Shown one piece after another: positions 44,566-52,734 of a stretch of 64,000 bases of DNA. Under the pieces are notes generated by a model. That model searched no databases and was not told the DNA's origin. It was given only the letters and a program-made list of their open reading frames with translations. Numbering within the stretch: the stretch's first letter is position 1; the number at the start of each line of letters is the position of its first letter. Source of the stretch: Rickettsiella endosymbiont of Aleochara curtula (GTDB lineage: Bacteria; Pseudomonadota; Gammaproteobacteria; Diplorickettsiales; Diplorickettsiaceae); contig NZ_OZ034990.1 of assembly GCF_964030935.1 (NCBI RefSeq), forward strand, positions 1,242,001-1,306,000, written 5' to 3'. The position numbers and the translations under genes are program-made.

Positions 44566-45306
44566 TTATTTTTTATTCCATCCCAAAAAATTATAAATAT
44601 AAAAACGGATTATCCCTATATATTCGTGAATTGCAAAATCATTCATAGCAAAGTTGTAACCTAATGGGAATTTATAAATTGGGATAGTGATAAAATCTGA
44701 AGCGATAGGCTTAGGATGTATATTAAAAAAGGAAAAGTATAAAAGAGCACGTTTAAGAGCTAACCCAGAACTAACTAATAAAAGTTGTTTGTTATATTGT
44801 TTTTTTAAGAGAGAACTTGAAAACTTAGCGTTTTGATAAGTATTTTTACTTTCAGTCTCCAATCGAATATCTTTGGACTCAATTCCTAAAGATAATAAAC
44901 TTTCTTGATAGGTCTCTGCTTCTGATTTCCCATTATTCAATGGGTCCCCGCCACTTATTAGAATATGACAGAGAGCATGAGTTTTTTTACAATCATAATA
45001 AAGCATTGCAGTTTGGGTAATTCTTGAAAATGCCAATATGCTGGGTTTTATTTTATTAGAACTCAAATCTCTACTAGTGCCTGCACCCAATAAAATAATG
45101 GTGTTAGTTTTCTCCCAGTTGATAGGAGTAGATAGACTATAAGGCATTTGTAAATTGTGTAATAAATAAGCAGGGAAAAAGCCGTCACCTATAGCAAGAA
45201 AACTTACAATTAAAATTGATCCAGTTATTAAGCTGGCTTTTTTATAATTGAATAGATTTAATAGAATACATATTAGTAATAAGATGAATATAAAAAATGT
45301 TGACAT
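44566..45306 (-). CDS. YdcF/ElyC family (DUF218) membrane protein
   Basis: The 246 residues have two N-terminal membrane helices (about 3-17 and 25-45), then a DUF218 domain with NTIILLGAGTSR, ISGGDPLNNGKSEAETYQESLLSLGI, ESKNTYQNAKFSS and LLVSSGLALKRALLYF. ElyC and SanA relatives affect envelope and peptidoglycan precursor metabolism; no enzymatic reaction is settled. It is divergent from the siderophore operon, separated by 188 AT-rich bases that must hold both promoters. Confidence 0.88.
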   Translation of the reverse strand: MSTFFIFILLLICILLNLFNYKKASLITGSILIVSFLAIGDGFFPAYLLHNLQMPYSLSTPINWEKTNTIILLGAGTSRDLSSNKIKPSILAFSRITQTAMLYYDCKKTHALCHILISGGDPLNNGKSEAETYQESLLSLGIESKDIRLETESKNTYQNAKFSSSLLKKQYNKQLLLVSSGLALKRALLYFSFFNIHPKPIASDFITIPIYKFPLGYNFAMNDFAIHEYIGIIRFYIYNFLGWNKK

Positions 45307-45494
45307 ATTTAATTTTTACTTACTCAAGAAATAATTTAAAGCATATATTAAAAAGGAAAAAACAAAATAGTTCAATTGGAATTCTTGACTCAACTCTAAA
45401 ACCATGAATAATAGCTACCTTAAATATATATCAATAGACATTTAGTAGTTAGATACTACTCAGATAATCTGATTTGGATTCTAAGGAAAGAATT

Positions 45495-47381
45495 ATGCAT
45501 GTGATAGACAGGATATCCGCTCAAGAAATAAACTTCAGTGAACAATACAAACTTTATTCAAATACCTTTAGTTTTTCAATCAATGAATGTATTTCCGAAG
45601 TCAATAAACATTCTCTAAAACAACTGTTACTAGCATTTTTGCGGGAAGGTATTTTACCCTACCATTACCAAAACGCTACAGTGATTTTTGATTTACAACG
45701 ATCAAATTATTTTATGTATGTCACACGAGTAAAATTATTTTCTTTACTAAGATTCACTCAATTCGACAGCCTAATTTTGAAGCATAAAGCAACGTCCTTA
45801 AAACAAACTATAACTGATCCATTGAAATTGTTAGATATCGTCAAAAACGAACTAGAAAGTATTTTGAATATGGATCAGTGGTTAAAATTTTATAAAGAAA
45901 TAGCTAATCATTTACAAAATGCATTACTTTCAACTTGGAAAAAATACAGTGTAAATAAATTGATTGATCGGAGTAAAAAAAACTCGCATCATCAACTGAA
46001 TAATTTATTAAAATCATCGCAAAGAACCGATAATGGTTCTTTGCAATTTGAACAATCTGTATTTAGCGGACATCCTTACCATCCCTGTGCTAAAACCAAA
46101 CTAGGCTTTACTATTGAGGATACTATTAATTATTCGCCCGAATTTCAATCTAAAGTAGGTATTTACATAGCAGCAGTACGAAAAAAATTTGTCCATATTG
46201 AATCTATGCAGCAAAATACGAATTTTACGGAATGGTTTAGTGAATGTTACCCAGTCGCATGGATAAGTTGGTTAGAGGAGTTGAAAAAAAATAATTTGGA
46301 AGCCAGGAATTATATTCCATTTCCGGTTCATCCCTGGCAAGTTTATTATTTTACATTTGTATCACCTTTATTTAAAGATTATATCGAAAATAAAATCATA
46401 GTTATTTTTGATAAAGCTAAAATTATAGCGAGTCCAACTTTATCATTTCGTACTCTTTTACCTATAGAGAATACTAATTCTCCTTATATTAAACTGCCCG
46501 TTGCGGTGCAAGCTACGAGTATCGTACGAACATTATCACCTATATCAACAAAAAATATGCCGAGAATTAGCAATATTCTAAAAAAAATTCTGGAAACAGA
46601 GGATTACTTTTCTAGGCGTTTAGGGTTATTACCCGAGTCTTACGGTTTGCATTTAAAGGAGTTAAATATAGATGAGGCAAAACATTTTACCGCTATTTTT
46701 CGTGAAAATATTACCAGTCATCTAGCTACGAATGAGGTAGCTATCGTCGTAGCTGCTTTTTTTGAAAAATCTTCGTTGAGTGAAACAAATTTATTTATCG
46801 AAATAATGCAGCTATCTGGTTGTTTAACTTATCAGGATGCATTAGGGTATTTTCTTCATTATACGGATTTGGTATTAGGTAGTTATTTGGATCTTTTTTT
46901 GCTGTATGGTATTGCTTTAGAAGGCCATCAGCAAAACACTTTAGCTATTCTTAGAGATGGAAAAATTAAAAGATTTATAGCTAGAGATTTTGATGGTATA
47001 GAAATTCATGGCGAAAGTCTGCAGTTGATGGGTATCGACTTAGATCTAACTGAAAACTCCCCCTATTTACAAAAAAATAAAGAAACAGTAAGAAATCAGC
47101 TTTTGTATACGGTATACCAGTTACACTTAGGTGAAATAGTACTGCTCTTAGCGAATTATTTCAATTGTGAAGAAAAGCCTTTTTGGAAAATTGTTAGAGA
47201 AGTGACAGAGCAAAGGTTTTATGCGTTAAAAAATCGAATGTGCCCAATTACTTGGAAAAAAGAATTTAATACGATCTTAAATTCTCATTGGCCAGTAAAA
47301 GCATTGCTTCGCATGCGCTTGGAAAAAAATTACTTACGAGATGGTTTATTTTCTCAGATAGTGAACCCATTAAGCACGTAG
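45495..47381 (+). CDS. NIS siderophore synthetase (IucA/IucC family, legiobactin LbtA-like)
   Basis: An ATP-dependent synthetase that condenses citrate-type carboxylates with amines or alcohols to build a siderophore. The 628 residues contain the family signature HPYHPCAKTKLGF (about residue 192), PFPVHPWQVYY, KLPVAVQATSIVRTLSP (ATP/substrate site) and, in the C-terminal FhuF-like region, ARDFDGIEIHGE. I start at ATG 45495 because AAGGAAAG lies just upstream; the frame continues to a TTG at 45474. An MFS gene follows after 1 bp, the same pairing as Legionella lbtA-lbtB. The exact product is unknown. Fur control is expected, but no clear box was found. Confidence 0.92.
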   Translation: MHVIDRISAQEINFSEQYKLYSNTFSFSINECISEVNKHSLKQLLLAFLREGILPYHYQNATVIFDLQRSNYFMYVTRVKLFSLLRFTQFDSLILKHKATSLKQTITDPLKLLDIVKNELESILNMDQWLKFYKEIANHLQNALLSTWKKYSVNKLIDRSKKNSHHQLNNLLKSSQRTDNGSLQFEQSVFSGHPYHPCAKTKLGFTIEDTINYSPEFQSKVGIYIAAVRKKFVHIESMQQNTNFTEWFSECYPVAWISWLEELKKNNLEARNYIPFPVHPWQVYYFTFVSPLFKDYIENKIIVIFDKAKIIASPTLSFRTLLPIENTNSPYIKLPVAVQATSIVRTLSPISTKNMPRISNILKKILETEDYFSRRLGLLPESYGLHLKELNIDEAKHFTAIFRENITSHLATNEVAIVVAAFFEKSSLSETNLFIEIMQLSGCLTYQDALGYFLHYTDLVLGSYLDLFLLYGIALEGHQQNTLAILRDGKIKRFIARDFDGIEIHGESLQLMGIDLDLTENSPYLQKNKETVRNQLLYTVYQLHLGEIVLLLANYFNCEEKPFWKIVREVTEQRFYALKNRMCPITWKKEFNTILNSHWPVKALLRMRLEKNYLRDGLFSQIVNPLST

Positions 47382-47382
47382 T

Positions 47383-48567
47383 ATGAAGATTGGTGCACCA
47401 GATTCTGCCTGGTGTCAGCAGACACGTTATATAATTCTTAGCCAGCTAATAATTATTGCCATGCTTGATATGAGTGATCCTTATTGGCCATTAATTCTGT
47501 CTTCTTACCATTCTTTTGACGCTAAAACATTACAATATTGGACTGGAGCCATTTATATGGCTCCAATGCTGACCACTATTTTTACAACCTTGTTTTGGAC
47601 GAAAATAGGTGAGAACATCGGATATAAAAAAATGATACTCCGAGCGGGGTTTGCATTGGCCATTACCCAATGGGCATTAATTTCTTTTAAAAATCCATGG
47701 TGGATTTTAGCGATTAGGTTATTACAAGGGGCCTTAGCAGGTTTTACGGCAGCTGCGCAAGCATGGTCATTAAAAATTTCCCCCATTAATGCACACAGTC
47801 GGATAGTTGGTCGTTTACAATCGGCTACAGCATTAGGTAGCATTGTGGGTCCTATCTGCGGTGGATTTTTAGCTAATTATTACGGATATTCATCTATTTT
47901 TGCGACTTCCGGGTTTATTTGTATAGTAGTTTCAATTTTATTAGCTAAGTTTCTAATTGAAAATCCAATTAACAAAGAAAATATAATAAACACCATAAAA
48001 AAAATAAAAAAAATTTATCCGGGTGAAAATTTTTTACTTTTTCTAATTTGCTTTACTCAAGCTGCACGATGGATGTCAACACCTTTTTTTTCTTTATATG
48101 TCGTCGAACAATTACATTCAGGTAACATAACAGTGGGAATCATTTATGCATTAATGGCGTTGATGATGTCCTTAACTACACCTAATCTTGGTCGATTCCT
48201 TGATAATAAGAAAGGGTATATGACTTGGGGAAAGCGGATTCTAGTCACCGCATTGTTAATGAGCGGCTTAGTCTACTGTGGCTTTGCTTTTGTTACTAAA
48301 GCTTATTTAGCGTTTGTACTAAGTTTATTTCTCGGTATAAGTCTGGGCGCTATTTCTTTAATACTTTTTACCTTTTTATTAAAAGGTATTAAAGATGAAA
48401 GACGCTCACAAATTGTGGGTTTGGGTAACACTTCATTAAAACTAGGTAATTTAGTGGGGATAATGATTGGTTCTGCAGTCCAAGCTGAAGGCCGCTTTAT
48501 GATAAGTTTTATCTTTATCGGGGTTTTTTATTTTTTCTTAGCGGTTCTGTCTTGGCGCTATAATTAA
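47383..48567 (+). CDS. MFS transporter, probable siderophore exporter (LbtB-like)
   Basis: The 394 residues contain about 12 hydrophobic helices. The loop between helices 2 and 3 carries GENIGYKKMILRAGFALA in place of the usual GxxxDRxGRR. Helix 4-5 contains LLQGALAGFTAAAQAW, an MFS drug-exporter signature region. It starts 1 bp after the synthetase stop, so both are one transcript, and export of the siderophore is the natural inference. No outer-membrane receptor gene is next to it. Confidence 0.9.
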   Translation: MKIGAPDSAWCQQTRYIILSQLIIIAMLDMSDPYWPLILSSYHSFDAKTLQYWTGAIYMAPMLTTIFTTLFWTKIGENIGYKKMILRAGFALAITQWALISFKNPWWILAIRLLQGALAGFTAAAQAWSLKISPINAHSRIVGRLQSATALGSIVGPICGGFLANYYGYSSIFATSGFICIVVSILLAKFLIENPINKENIINTIKKIKKIYPGENFLLFLICFTQAARWMSTPFFSLYVVEQLHSGNITVGIIYALMALMMSLTTPNLGRFLDNKKGYMTWGKRILVTALLMSGLVYCGFAFVTKAYLAFVLSLFLGISLGAISLILFTFLLKGIKDERRSQIVGLGNTSLKLGNLVGIMIGSAVQAEGRFMISFIFIGVFYFFLAVLSWRYN

Positions 48568-48591
48568 AAATATTTAAGTTGGATATCGAAT

Positions 48592-49986
48592 ATGTCTGAT
48601 AAGGATTTTTCAATTATTTTAAAATGCTTGCTTAGTTTAGCCATTGCAAGCTTCTTTCTGAGTTTATTTTTTCCATACATAGGAGAAGAAGCTACCTACA
48701 CTATTTCCTCTTATGAAATGTGGTATCAACATCACTTTCTTTATCCAACTACTTATGGATTACCTTATTGGCGACCGCCACTTTTAAACTGGTTGATCAT
48801 TTATTTTTCGAGCTTGATAGGCTGGGAGCATATGCTAATTGCTTCGCGTTTAGTTACAGCTTTAGCAACGATTGCTACAAGTTTTATGTTAATGTGGCTG
48901 GCAAATCGCTTATTTAAAACGCTTCATTTTGGACTATTTGCTGCATTAGTGTACCTTACTAGCGATGCCTTGTTTTATCATGGCTGGCTTGCTTACTCGG
49001 ATCCTTTATTTGCTTTTTTTGTAGTAAGTGCAATTTCCTTTTTATGGGTAGCAAATTTAGAGCAGCGATATGCTTTTGTCTGGCTATCTGTAATTGCCTT
49101 AATTGCTGCTTTTATGACCAAAGCATTAACAGCCTATGTATTTTATATAGTTTCGTTTATTTTCATTATTTATTATGACGAAAAAAATCAAAATTTTCTG
49201 TTGAGGCCTCTAAATTTATTGCCTTATACGTTTTCCATTTTTTATTATTTTTTTTGGAATATTGCTTCGCATAAAATAACCGAAATAGGTATGTGGACTG
49301 ATATTTTAAGTAAGTTTCATACTATTAACTGGCGCTGTTATATTCAACAGGTGGTAATTTTCCCATTCGAGATGTTATGTCGTTTTTTACCGGCATCGGG
49401 ACTTCTAATTTATTATTTTGTTAAAAGAAAATTTGAAAAAATAACGTTTAATCTCTATCCAATGAAAATTCTTTTAGGGATAACTTTAGTTAATTTTATT
49501 CCTTATTGGTTGGTACCACACACGAGTATCCGATATATACTACCATTATATCCATTTATTGCTTTATTATTGGCAATATGGCTTTGGCATTTGCCTAAAA
49601 GGCAACTAAAGGCAATTATATGTTGGTTAGCACTAGCAATTTTAGTCAAGTATATTGCATTAGCGCTCATGTATTATTATCAGCTTCATTATAGAGGAGA
49701 TTATGCCGTCGCTGCTAAGCAAATTATACTAAAAACAAAAAGGTTTCCAGTGTATACAAACGATTCCGTGGCTACAGGATTAAGTGTCATTGCTGAAATC
49801 GATAGGTTAATTTATCCTAGCCCTCCTTTACGCGATACTCGTTTTGCCAAGGAAAAAAATTATTTTGTAATTAATGATAAAATTGACCCTAAATTGGGGA
49901 GATTGTGTAAGCATATTAAGTTAGGTCAACAGGGGACAACTATTTATTTATTATGTCAAGGAAAAGCGTGTTCTTATTCTCACTAG
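48592..49986 (+). CDS. ArnT/PMT-like membrane glycosyltransferase
   Basis: The 464-residue GT-C type protein has about ten hydrophobic helices. The first periplasmic loop has acidic EEATYTISSYEMW, where lipid-linked sugar transferases of the ArnT family have their catalytic Asp/Glu. WRPPLLNWLI and a Tyr-rich helix follow. It is probably an inner-membrane transferase that moves a polyprenyl-phosphate-linked sugar to lipid A or LPS. GtrA- and GtrB-like genes follow directly, completing a three-part lipid-linked sugar system. Acceptor and sugar are unknown. Confidence 0.82.
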   Translation: MSDKDFSIILKCLLSLAIASFFLSLFFPYIGEEATYTISSYEMWYQHHFLYPTTYGLPYWRPPLLNWLIIYFSSLIGWEHMLIASRLVTALATIATSFMLMWLANRLFKTLHFGLFAALVYLTSDALFYHGWLAYSDPLFAFFVVSAISFLWVANLEQRYAFVWLSVIALIAAFMTKALTAYVFYIVSFIFIIYYDEKNQNFLLRPLNLLPYTFSIFYYFFWNIASHKITEIGMWTDILSKFHTINWRCYIQQVVIFPFEMLCRFLPASGLLIYYFVKRKFEKITFNLYPMKILLGITLVNFIPYWLVPHTSIRYILPLYPFIALLLAIWLWHLPKRQLKAIICWLALAILVKYIALALMYYYQLHYRGDYAVAAKQIILKTKRFPVYTNDSVATGLSVIAEIDRLIYPSPPLRDTRFAKEKNYFVINDKIDPKLGRLCKHIKLGQQGTTIYLLCQGKACSYSH

Positions 49987-49999
49987 CCACTACTACTTT

Positions 50000-50389
50000 A
50001 TGAAAACTATCACAAAACAATTTTCTCGTTTTTTTATAGTAGGCGCCCTATCAGCATTGATTCAGTTTTCAATTTTGATAAGTTTTGTTGAATTTCTTTT
50101 TATAAAACCTATTTGGGCTTCTACTGTTGGTTATATTGCTGGAGCGTTGATTAATTATACGTTAAATCATTACTTTACTTTTAAAAGTAGTTTATCGCAT
50201 AAAAAATCTTTGGTAAGATTTACATTGAATTCCGTATTTGGTCTTTTTCTTAATTTCTCATTGATGAAAATCTCTCTAATTTATTATTCTTATATAATAA
50301 GTCAAATTTTAGCATCAGGTATTATTTTATTCTGGAATTTCTTGATACATCGATATTGGACCTTCGGTCCTAACAAACATTCTGTATGA
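50000..50389 (+). CDS. GtrA family membrane protein (putative polyprenyl-linked sugar flippase)
   Basis: The 129 residues have four membrane helices and the family pattern RFFIVGALSALIQF at the start, INYTLNHYFTFKS in the middle and FWNFLIHRYWTF at the end. GtrA proteins are thought to flip undecaprenyl-phosphate-sugar across the inner membrane. It lies between the ArnT-like gene (13 bp gap) and the GtrB-like gene (4-bp overlap), which supports a shared pathway. Confidence 0.9.
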   Translation: MKTITKQFSRFFIVGALSALIQFSILISFVEFLFIKPIWASTVGYIAGALINYTLNHYFTFKSSLSHKKSLVRFTLNSVFGLFLNFSLMKISLIYYSYIISQILASGIILFWNFLIHRYWTFGPNKHSV

Positions 50390-51345
50390 AAGAAAATATC
50401 TTTTTACCTATATTTTTAACTGTGATTATTCCCGTTTATAATGAGCATGAAGTTTTAAAAAATTTTCATTCGCGTCTTATTACAGCTTTAAAATCTATTC
50501 CTCAACCTATCGAAATCTTATATGTGGATGATGGAAGTAAGGATGGTTCTGATAAAATTATTATTGAATTGAAAAAGTATGATCCACGTATTTCATATTT
50601 GGCCTTAAGTCGAAATTTTGGTAAAGAAGTTGCTTTAACTGCCGGTTTAAATTATGCACAAGGTGAATTTGTTATAATTATTGACGCAGATTTACAACAT
50701 CCTCCTGAATTAATTCCAAAATTTATTCAAATTGCTAAACAAGGATATGACATCGTTTATGCTAGACCTATGAATCGTCAGATCGAGTCATGGATCAAAA
50801 GAAACTTAACTCATATTTTTTATAACATTATCAATTCAGTAGCAAAAATTCAGATTCCTAGTCATGCGAGTGATTTCCGTCTACTAAGTAGGCGTGCGGT
50901 TGATGCGGTAAAAAAAATTAATGAACAGCATCGTTTTATGAAAGGTTTATTTGCATGGATAGGTTATCCACAAAAAAGCATTGATTACAAAATGGATGAG
51001 CGTTTTGCGGGGAAAACTAAATGGAGCTATTTTGAACTATGGAATTTTGCTATAGAAGGAATAACTTCTTTTACTATCATGCCACTTAAATTGGCCAGTT
51101 ATTTGGGCTTAATCACCGCTTTCATTGCATTTATTTATGGGATTGTCATCATTAGTAAAACTCTATTGTTTGGCGATCCTGCTAGAGGCTATCCTTCTTT
51201 AATGGTGGTTATTTTATTCTTAGGTAGCATACAACTATTTACCTTAGGTATCATTGGCGAATATCTGGGAAGAACCTTTAATGAGGCGAAAAACAGGCCG
51301 CTCTATTTCATAAAGAATTACTTCCCAAATAATCTCGATATTTGA
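50386..51345 (+). CDS. GtrB/ArnC/DPM1-like family 2 glycosyltransferase
   Basis: The 319 residues have an N-terminal GT-A domain with VIIPVYNEHEV, VDDGSKDGSD, IIDADLQHPPELIPK and a Q/RxxRW-like region (EQHRFMKGLFAWIG). Two C-terminal membrane helices span about 230-300. This is the architecture of enzymes that load a sugar from a nucleotide donor onto undecaprenyl phosphate. It overlaps the GtrA gene by ATGA. It likely supplies the lipid-linked donor for the ArnT-like transferase two genes upstream. Confidence 0.93.
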   Translation: MKENIFLPIFLTVIIPVYNEHEVLKNFHSRLITALKSIPQPIEILYVDDGSKDGSDKIIIELKKYDPRISYLALSRNFGKEVALTAGLNYAQGEFVIIIDADLQHPPELIPKFIQIAKQGYDIVYARPMNRQIESWIKRNLTHIFYNIINSVAKIQIPSHASDFRLLSRRAVDAVKKINEQHRFMKGLFAWIGYPQKSIDYKMDERFAGKTKWSYFELWNFAIEGITSFTIMPLKLASYLGLITAFIAFIYGIVIISKTLLFGDPARGYPSLMVVILFLGSIQLFTLGIIGEYLGRTFNEAKNRPLYFIKNYFPNNLDI

Positions 51346-51350
51346 AGTAG

Positions 51351-51506
51351 TTATTTGTTTTTTTTAGTTTTATTGGTTTTTTTTCGAGTCATGCTATAAG
51401 CAATAGCAACGGCTTGCTTCTGAGGCTTACCCGCTTTAATTTCTTGTTTCACATTAGCTGAAAATCCTTTAGAAGTTTTAGCGGCTTTTCCTTTAACAAG
51501 AGACAT
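51351..51506 (-). CDS. Small basic protein, 51 residues (KQAVAIAYS family)
   Basis: A short reading frame with good signals: ATG at 51506 preceded by AGGAGA 6 nt upstream on the minus strand, and a stop at 51351. The product is Lys-rich (about one third) and contains FSANVKQEIKAG and KPQKQAVAIAYSM. The QAVAIAYS pattern is shared by small uncharacterised proteins of bacteria and phages; that recognition is from memory. The tail RKKTNKTKKNK suggests nucleic-acid binding. Convergent with the GtrB-like gene, 5 bp away. Function unknown. Confidence 0.75.
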   Translation of the reverse strand: MSLVKGKAAKTSKGFSANVKQEIKAGKPQKQAVAIAYSMTRKKTNKTKKNK

Positions 51507-51669
51507 CTCGATCTCCTAGATAAAATTCAATGCATTTTTCAGTTTAGTGAATAAAAATTTTGAAGCAAGTTAAAAAAGGTTTAAGCCTCTGTAATTAGAG
51601 GAAAATCTTAGAGATGATCTTTGATTTGTAGGTTCACGTTTTTGGTCGTAGGAAGAGGAAATTTTAAAA

Positions 51670-51804
51670 GTGTGTTTTTATGTTATTCTAATAAAAATAG
51701 GAGCAGACGCGATTTTAGTAACACTTTCCGGATTAGTTATTGTTATATTTGCTACTATAGCTGATCTTTATAATTCAAACTATTCAAAGATGAATGGTGC
51801 TTAA
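51670..51804 (+). CDS. Possible small hydrophobic protein, 44 residues
   Basis: A GTG-initiated frame with AGAGGAAA about 8 nt upstream. It encodes one predicted membrane helix (ILVTLSGLVIVIFATIADLY) followed by a short polar tail. Nothing else explains the 350-bp stretch between the small basic protein and the tRNA cluster (51507-51858). The frame is short enough to arise by chance in AT-rich DNA, so this is only a candidate. Confidence 0.25.
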   Translation: MCFYVILIKIGADAILVTLSGLVIVIFATIADLYNSNYSKMNGA

Positions 51805-51858
51805 TAGAAAATAAAAATCATTTATCAATGCGAGAAGAATTAAGCTAATTGATTTTAC

Positions 51859-51934
51859 TGGTGGGCCGTGATGGGATCGAACCATCGACCAATAGATTAA
51901 GAGTCTACTGCTCTACCAGCTGAGCTAACGGCCC
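51859..51934 (-). tRNA. tRNA-Lys (CTT)
   Basis: A 76-nt tRNA on the minus strand. Acceptor GGGCCGT pairs with ACGGCCC, followed by A and an encoded CCA. The anticodon loop CTCTTAA gives anticodon CTT at 51899-51901. It is the last of four tRNAs transcribed in the order Pro, Arg, His, Lys. Confidence 0.96.
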
Positions 51935-51939
51935 AAAAA

Positions 51940-52016
51940 TGGGGTGAACGATGGGGATCGAACCCACGACAACCGGAATCACAATCCGGGGCTCTACCAA
52001 CTGAGCTACGTCCACC
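51940..52016 (-). tRNA. tRNA-His (GTG)
   Basis: A 77-nt tRNA including the histidine-specific extra G at position -1, which faces C73 before an encoded CCA. The anticodon is GTG in ATTGTGATT. It is 5 bp from the Lys gene and clearly co-transcribed. Confidence 0.97.
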
Positions 52017-52045
52017 ATAAGACATCAAGAGGTATTAGGAAAATT

Positions 52046-52122
52046 TGGTGCGCCTGGCAGGACTCGAACCTGCTACCCTCGGCTTAGAAGGCCGATGCTC
52101 TATCCAGATGAGCTACAGGCGC
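52046..52122 (-). tRNA. tRNA-Arg (TCT)
   Basis: A 77-nt tRNA with acceptor GCGCCTG/CAGGCGC, encoded CCA and anticodon TCT in loop CTTCTAA. It reads the AGA/AGG arginine codons that are frequent in this AT-rich sequence. Confidence 0.96.
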
Positions 52123-52309
52123 TTTCCTGAAAAATTATCATCTTATAAAAATTTAAATAACAGGGCTAGGTTCCTAAAGTTTAAAGCTATTATCTATAGT
52201 GTGTTGATTTAATTTATTGTATTTTCTAATGCTAGCAATGCTAAAAATAGTACAAATATATCTTGCTGTACCTAATTAATTATCTTGATATGATAAATTT
52301 ACTATTTTT

Positions 52310-52330
52310 TATGCTTAAAAATTAAGCATA
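52310..52330. repeat. Perfect 8-bp inverted repeat between tRNA genes
   Basis: TATGCTTA (52310-52317) and TAAGCATA (52323-52330) flank AAAAT. It lies 12 bp beyond the 3' end of tRNA-Pro, where a processing or termination hairpin could form, but no T-run follows on the minus strand. The remainder of 52123-52342 is AT-rich spacer without features. Confidence 0.4.
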
Positions 52331-52342
52331 AATACAAAAATT

Positions 52343-52419
52343 TGGTCGGGGTAGAGGGATTCGAACCCCCGACATCCTGCTCCCAAAGCAGGCGCGCTAC
52401 CAGACTGCGCTATACCCCG
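52343..52419 (-). tRNA. tRNA-Pro (TGG)
   Basis: A 77-nt tRNA with acceptor CGGGGTA/TACCCCG, encoded CCA and anticodon TGG in loop TTTGGGA. It is the first gene of the minus-strand cluster; a gap of about 220 bp separates it from tRNA-Arg. The 315 bp between it and the aas start hold no gene, only AT-rich sequence with likely divergent promoters (for example tatact near 52680). Confidence 0.97.
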
Positions 52420-52734
52420 TATCCCACCAAACTTATGTTAAGCGTTGGCATAATAAGCCACTCTATGAGCAAAAAACTTGTGCCAACTGCGGGTAAGGAT
52501 AATACCTGCGCAATCAATTAATATCAACTGGTCTATTCATTACAGCTAAGTCTTGCATCCTATAATTTCGATGTCTAAGTATTCGTTTTTTTATTTTCCA
52601 CTTAATTTTATACCCTGACTAGAAATTTTTATCAGAACTTAGAAAAAAAGGGGTATAAAAGCAAGCGTTTTTCGTATGTTATACTGGTAAAATTTTTTAT
52701 CTGAGGCATCTACTTGGCCTCATTGAGAGGGTTT

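Noticed and set aside
51346-52430. CRISPR array or attachment site around the tRNA cluster
   Set aside because: No regularly spaced repeats; the apparent repetition comes from the conserved T arms of four tRNAs.
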